From Diogma glabrata (taxonomy: Eukaryota > Arthropoda > Insecta > Diptera > Cylindrotomidae), in NCBI GenBank assembly GCA_963693315.1, contig OY856188.1, forward strand, positions 162,336,002 to 162,400,001: a stretch of DNA of 64,000 nucleotides, read 5' to 3'. Positions within the stretch are counted from its first letter, which is position 1, and each line of letters starts with the position of its first letter. A model generated the notes under the pieces. The model made no database searches, had not been told where the DNA came from, and saw nothing but the letters and a program-made list of their open reading frames with translations. A program made the position numbers and the translations under genes. Shown here in pieces: positions 59,391 through 64,000 of the stretch.

Positions 59391-60235
59391 GGAAAAAATT
59401 ATACGATATATCTGATACAAATTTTATTTTATCGCTCCGATTTCTCCGATATAGAAAAAAAAGCACACTCATTAGTAGTTTAATTAATTAATTACACACA
59501 ATTAATATAATGATTAGTTTCGATTCGATTCGATCAAAATATTCAAAATATTCAATCCCTTCAAAATACTGCGATATTGACAGAAATAAACACAGCAACG
59601 GAAACAACAACAGAAACAGTGAATCAAATTCAATCTCAAATATTCAATCCTTTAAATAACCACCATCTGTAGGCGACCACCGAAACTTATAGTGACTGAA
59701 AACATTTTCCTTTCACAAAAGTTTTCCTTTCACATAGGTTTTACTATATATTAAAATGACATTTTCGTAGCGAAGTAAAAAAAATATATTTATTCTCTTC
59801 CATTTAATTATATCAGCTTTATTTGTATGTTTTTTCGATAATAATAGTATGTATTATTGTATTGTTTTCTAACCTATAGCCTAATGAACTTAACCTATTG
59901 CCTAATGAATATTTTATTCAATTGGTATGATTCCAATTGGTCAAATTGTTTTGATTTCATTAAAATTATTTTCAAATTATAATCACAATTGCTTTGATAA
60001 GTTTTGTTCAAAAATCAAATTTTGAGTAATTCTCTTATTTCGTTTAGTTGAACTTGGTTGATTGTATGAGAAGGGCGTTTTTTATCATCAGGGTTTTTTT
60101 ATTAAGAAATTTGATTTATCAATTAAAACAATAAAGATTTATTGTTTTAATTGAAGAAAATGTTTTTATTTTTTATAATACACAATTCTTTTTTATAATA
60201 AAATCTTTGTCAGAGAATAAAGTATTGTAATCGAT
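59391..60235. other. AT-rich spacer
   Basis: No gene or repeat recognised beyond small TCGATTCGATTCGAT and CAATCC words. Confidence 0.45.
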
Positions 60236-60338
60236 TCGTGAATAATGAATTTTATTTTCTCGCAAATTAAAATTCTCGCTCGTGCCTCGCTCAAATTTTA
60301 AACTTTTGCTTGAGAATAAACTACTTCATTATTCACTC
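60236..60338. repeat. GC-looped hairpin, about 103 bp
   Basis: CGTGAATAATGAAT...ATT pairs with AAT...CTTCATTATTCACT; inner TCGCAAATT / AAATTT..GCTTGAG; tip GCTCGTGCCTCGC. Confidence 0.65.
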
Positions 60339-60567
60339 ATTGATTAAACTACTATTATGTTTTACTGATATATTATGAATCGTTTAGACCTTAGTTACCG
60401 AAATATTAATGATACTTTTAATTCCCAAGTGAATTATAATACAATTTGAACTGTTTTTTAGTTAACTTTCTCTAACTTGATCAATTAAAACGCAAAATCA
60501 TGCTATCAAATACTTGATAAAAATAAATGTTTTAGTTTAATAAATGTTTTATAGTAAAAAATAAAAT

Positions 60568-60708
60568 TATTTATGTATCACGTGAATTATTAGATGTCAA
60601 TTAGCTTGTGAAACTTACTAACCCTTGGGCCAGAGGCCCTCGGGTAATAAACGTTTCCCGTGGGAATTAACATCCTTATAACTCCCTTGATACATAAATA
60701 ACTATTTT
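60568..60708. repeat. GC-looped hairpin, about 140 bp
   Basis: TATGTATCACGTGAATTAT...ATGTCAATT pairs with AATTAACATCC...ATAACTCCCTTGATACATA. Tip CCCTTGGGCCAGAGGCCCTCGGG. Confidence 0.7.
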
Positions 60709-63700
60709 AAACCATTTTATCGCGAAATATAAAATTAAAAACTATTGCACATTATATATTAATTTAAAATTATATTTTTTCATATTTTTCGAATTTGACA
60801 TGTGGATACTAAAATACATACACAAATACAGATTATGTTATAATTGGTGGAAAAAGTAAAAGTTCTACTTATAATATTACCTAATTGGGAATTTACAGCT
60901 TATTAGGTCGAAAGTAGGTGCAAAACAACTTAAATTCGACGTCGATACGACGTCGGGTCTACCTAAATTAGGAAATATACTTATTAAAATATACTTAAAT
61001 AGGCAGAAAAAGTAGGTAGAACAACATCTGAATAGAACATTTTACTCATAAAATTTCGTCGAATTGACGTCAAATTTTTCCCCACATTGGTCGATTCAAC
61101 GAAATTTTACACCACATTATTATGTTGTTATAACCTATAAGTCGAATTTTAAGTAGTAAGTTATCAATTTTGGACCTATTTTCTTGCTTCGGACGGTTCT
61201 ATGTAAATATATCATGACTTCCCATTTCAACTGTTTATGTACCCAGACCATACATATTAATTTATCTAATCAATTTAAAGCAAAAAAGAATAAAACAGCT
61301 AATGGTAATTATACAAAAAATACAATTTATATTTGATCTAACTAACCGAAGTTCTAATATCTAAACTTTTAACAACAAAAAATTCTTTATCTTCTAATTA
61401 ACTTTTGAAATCACAACAATGACGAAAAAAAAATAATTGCCCTAATTATTCCCAATATGAATTTCTCTTATCGAGCAAAAAAAAATCAAAAGAAATTCAT
61501 TGAAATACTTTTATATTGATTTTCATCGTTTATAAATTCTTGAAAACGGAAAATCAATTTCTTGTTTTAGAAATTTTTATGAAATTCCAAAAATAAGTTA
61601 AGAGATGAGGGCAAGGAATTTATTTTGTTTTGTTTATGCATTTTATCATTTGTTGTAAGGAAATTCAGATGTCAATTATATATAAGGTTATATAATTAAT
61701 TTACGTAAAGAATTTTTGTGGGGAAACATAAATATTTTGACGTTTTGTTATCAGCACGAGTTAAAGATACTAAAATGATTAGACTAGACTAGTGTTAAAT
61801 GTAAGGTAAAGTAGGTAGACTAAAGAAGTAGAAAGAAATTTTTGTTATCCAGTTTTGTAAGACTGAAGAGATTTTGTTAGTGTTTTACTCTTTAAAACTT
61901 TTTGTTCATCTGAGTTTAAGGTGAAGTTAATTAATATCAACTGCTGAAGACAGAATTTGGAGTATTTCTTTGGGAGTTTCCGAAACAGTTGAGCTTACAG
62001 GAAAGCGTAGAAACTTAGGTATACTGGCGATATCATTGACGATTATTTATATCCTCTTAACGAATAAGGAGATCTAGTAACTAGCAATTTTCAAAAGTCA
62101 GAAGTTGACGTGTTTTATTCCTTTTCGTTATACTAAATTTAGTCTAACAAAACCTGAACAATATTTTTATTTCTGTGATGAGGCCAACCCCTTGAGGAAT
62201 TTTGAAGATTGGTTTTAAGTATTTGAAGCTAATCATCAAATACTTTGAAATATTTTTTTTAACTTTTCAATTCAAATTTTAATTATTGTATATATCAAAT
62301 TCACTTTTATCACTTTTGTAATATACATTGAATAAAATATCACTTTATCACTAAATTGTCGATAAGACACTATTATAAAATCCCGTCCCAGCTCAAAATT
62401 TTAAACAAGCTAAAACTTTCTGCTATTTTTTTATTTTTTGTATGAAATTTTATAAACATCAAAATAGAAGAAAAAAATAGAAGAATTGGTATTCAATCGC
62501 AATATTTTTCTTCTCAAAGTCTTTTATTACTACAAGATTTAGATATTTTATAGAAGTAAGTAAAAAGTTGTTTTTATGGTTAGAAGAAATATGTTTTTGG
62601 GATATTCTTTTGAAATGTACAATTATGTGTCGATTTTTTTTGATTTTTTTTTAAAAATCTGAAAATTTGGTATGTTATCGGTGTTATTATGGTTTTCCAT
62701 ATTATTCACTGTTATTCACTGTGTGCTTTTGTTACTTTTGAATAAAATGCAATTTTTTAATTTTCAATAATTTTAAATATTGCATTTTAATTTAAATATT
62801 GCATTTAAATGTTATTGGTGTTGACGAATTAAAAAAACCAAATTAAGGATTTTTTATTTTATAGCTTTGAAATGGAGTTATGCGGGTATAATGATAATTT
62901 TTATGACAATTCAACTCATTAAATAACGTTTCAATAAGGTCTAATCAAAACGCATCATTTACTATTTTTTAGCAAATCAAAACGATTTGTTTCGATTATT
63001 TTTTTATGGTAGGAAGGAACAGCGAATATTTTCCGCCTACTTAATATATTAATTTAAAACAAAAATGCACATACAAAATTATGTGAAAATGCAATTTGCA
63101 AATAGTAAAAATGTCCGTTTTCATTCATAAATGATTGCATGTTTATGGTTATTTAATTTTGTTTGACAACAAAGGATTATGAAATAATGTTACTATTTCT
63201 GTTCGTTAAATTGTCTGCTAAATACAACTCAACATCACCACTCATGCCATTTTTCAACATTACCACTCATGCCATTTGAGGTCATAAATTTCCTACCTCA
63301 AATGACATTCGTAATAATGATTATGAAAAATAATCGACTATTATTTGACGACTCGTGATATTATATATGATAATTTTTTTATGGTTTCCCGTTATGGTAT
63401 CGGTGTTTTCTAATAAATCTCACAATTTTTATTTGAATTGATATTTATTTTTGCGAGTGAGTTTAGAAATAGTTATATTATCAAAAAATATTACAAAATA
63501 CTAATTTAATCATATATCCGCTATGTTGAAATTCTTTTACTGAAAAAGCTTATATCTCAAAATAGCACTTTTTTCACAAGTTTTACAGGTACAAAACGCA
63601 GTGCTATTATATTCTGAAGAAAAAGTTTTAGGATCCCAAACAGATTTTATGAATATTATTATAGGACTATTCTTTTGAAAATGCACATGTTTTATTGATT

Positions 63701-63780
63701 TTTCTTAAAATGCATAAAAATTTGGTATATGTTTAGTATTTAGTACAGTAACTATTTGTTTTTAACAAATAATCCTTATC
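60709..63780. other. AT-rich stretch without recognisable genes
   Basis: About 60860-61190 contains many TAGGTCGAA / TCGAC-type words, including GACGTCGATACGACGTCGG. A direct repeat CAACATYACCACTCATGCCA lies at about 63232-63272, followed by a CATTTGAGG ... CCTCAAATG pair. No supported ORF or RNA gene. Confidence 0.4.
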
Positions 63781-63784
63781 TGGT

Positions 63785-64000
63785 ACAATTTAAAGTATTT
63801 GAGCCTTTATATGGTTCAGATCGTAATTGGATTTCTACACAGTTAGATTTACAAATCCCAAATTAATTTAAAGTTAATCCTCGTGTTATTTGGGATTATA
63901 AAGCTGCGTATTGAGAGGGTCTTAGAGGTATTTTTAAGCGGCTTCCTTGGAAACGTAATTGTCTTACCGTCCATGATTCTAACCTGGCCGTGTTATATTT
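63785..64000 (+). pseudogene. Non-LTR retrotransposon, endonuclease-RT linker (runs off the window)
   Basis: The frame to the right edge reads VQFKVFEPLYGSDRNWISTQ, then PRVIWDYKAAY-stop-EGLRGIFKRL then PWKRNCLTVHDSNLAVLYF. The W.Y..A..eGLR....fdW..C motif is typical of the segment between the endonuclease and RT domains of jockey-type elements. A TGA replaces the usual Trp before EGLR, and there is a second stop before FKVNP. The rest of the element, if present, lies beyond 64000. Confidence 0.75.

Overview
The window looks like intergenic or heterochromatic DNA from an insect, most likely a higher fly (Diptera). The reasons are very high A+T content, long simple-sequence tracts, and a crowd of insect-type transposable elements: non-LTR retrotransposons, a Ty3/gypsy LTR element, hAT, Transib, Helitron and Penelope-like remnants, foldback MITEs and tRNA-like repeats. 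The species is inference only. No intact conserved host gene was recognised. Protein-like host candidates are a broken small secreted-protein gene (about 4985-5512, +), exon-like segments on the minus strand near 2458-2792, 8815-9034 and 52700-52860, and a weak ORF at 15466-15852.

Layout. 0.2-1.3 kb: 3' part of a non-LTR retrotransposon between inverted repeats. 1.7-9 kb: hairpins, a foldback MITE (2863-3113), a 115-bp tandem array (4250-4622), the broken secreted-protein gene and a tRNA-like repeat. 11.0-15.3 kb: two clusters of local repeats in both orientations, with a nested TIR element at 13985-14706. 15.86-19.57 kb: a long-TIR DNA transposon with a decayed transposase. 19.57-19.85 kb: (TA)n. 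19.85-23.9 kb: a young gypsy-type LTR element whose protease-RT-RNase H block is deleted, so that gag runs in frame into integrase. It ends in a 200-N gap. 24.1-24.5 kb: two Penelope-like 3' ends head to head. 25.2-26.66 kb: Helitron helicase followed by an inverted piece of itself. 26.67-29.5 kb: a second copy of the long-TIR transposon carrying the N-terminal half of the transposase. 30.3-35.7 kb: a TA-flanked MITE (30331-30869), a hAT with perfect 8-bp TSD (30920-32836), tRNA-like repeats, and a hAT-like element containing a Transib element with a perfect CGGCG TSD (34651-35459). 36.7-43.8 kb: a roughly 7-kb composite satellite interrupted by a hAT MITE (38094-38835) and a 5'-truncated retrotransposon (42174-43213). 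43.9-49.2 kb: foldback elements, a retrotransposon tail, a hAT (47418-48907) and a 207-bp MITE. 50.4-54.0 kb: a large hAT (50419-53989, TSD AATGTGTC) holding a nested foldback, a Gly/His-type minisatellite and an exon-like segment. 55.3-56.7 kb: a well-preserved non-LTR reverse transcriptase. 56.8-59.4 kb: a palindrome and a 2.1-kb long-TIR element without a transposase. 60.2-60.7 kb: hairpins. 63.8 kb to the end: the start of another non-LTR element.

The window therefore records repeated nested insertion rather than cooperating genes. The most useful signals are the insertions bounded by TSDs, the CpG-centred palindromic subterminal repeats shared in style by three unrelated hATs, the gag-integrase fusion, the long-TIR transposon with tandem terminal units, and a dispersed class of short GC-looped hairpins. 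All coordinates and identities come from reading the sequence; no search was run.
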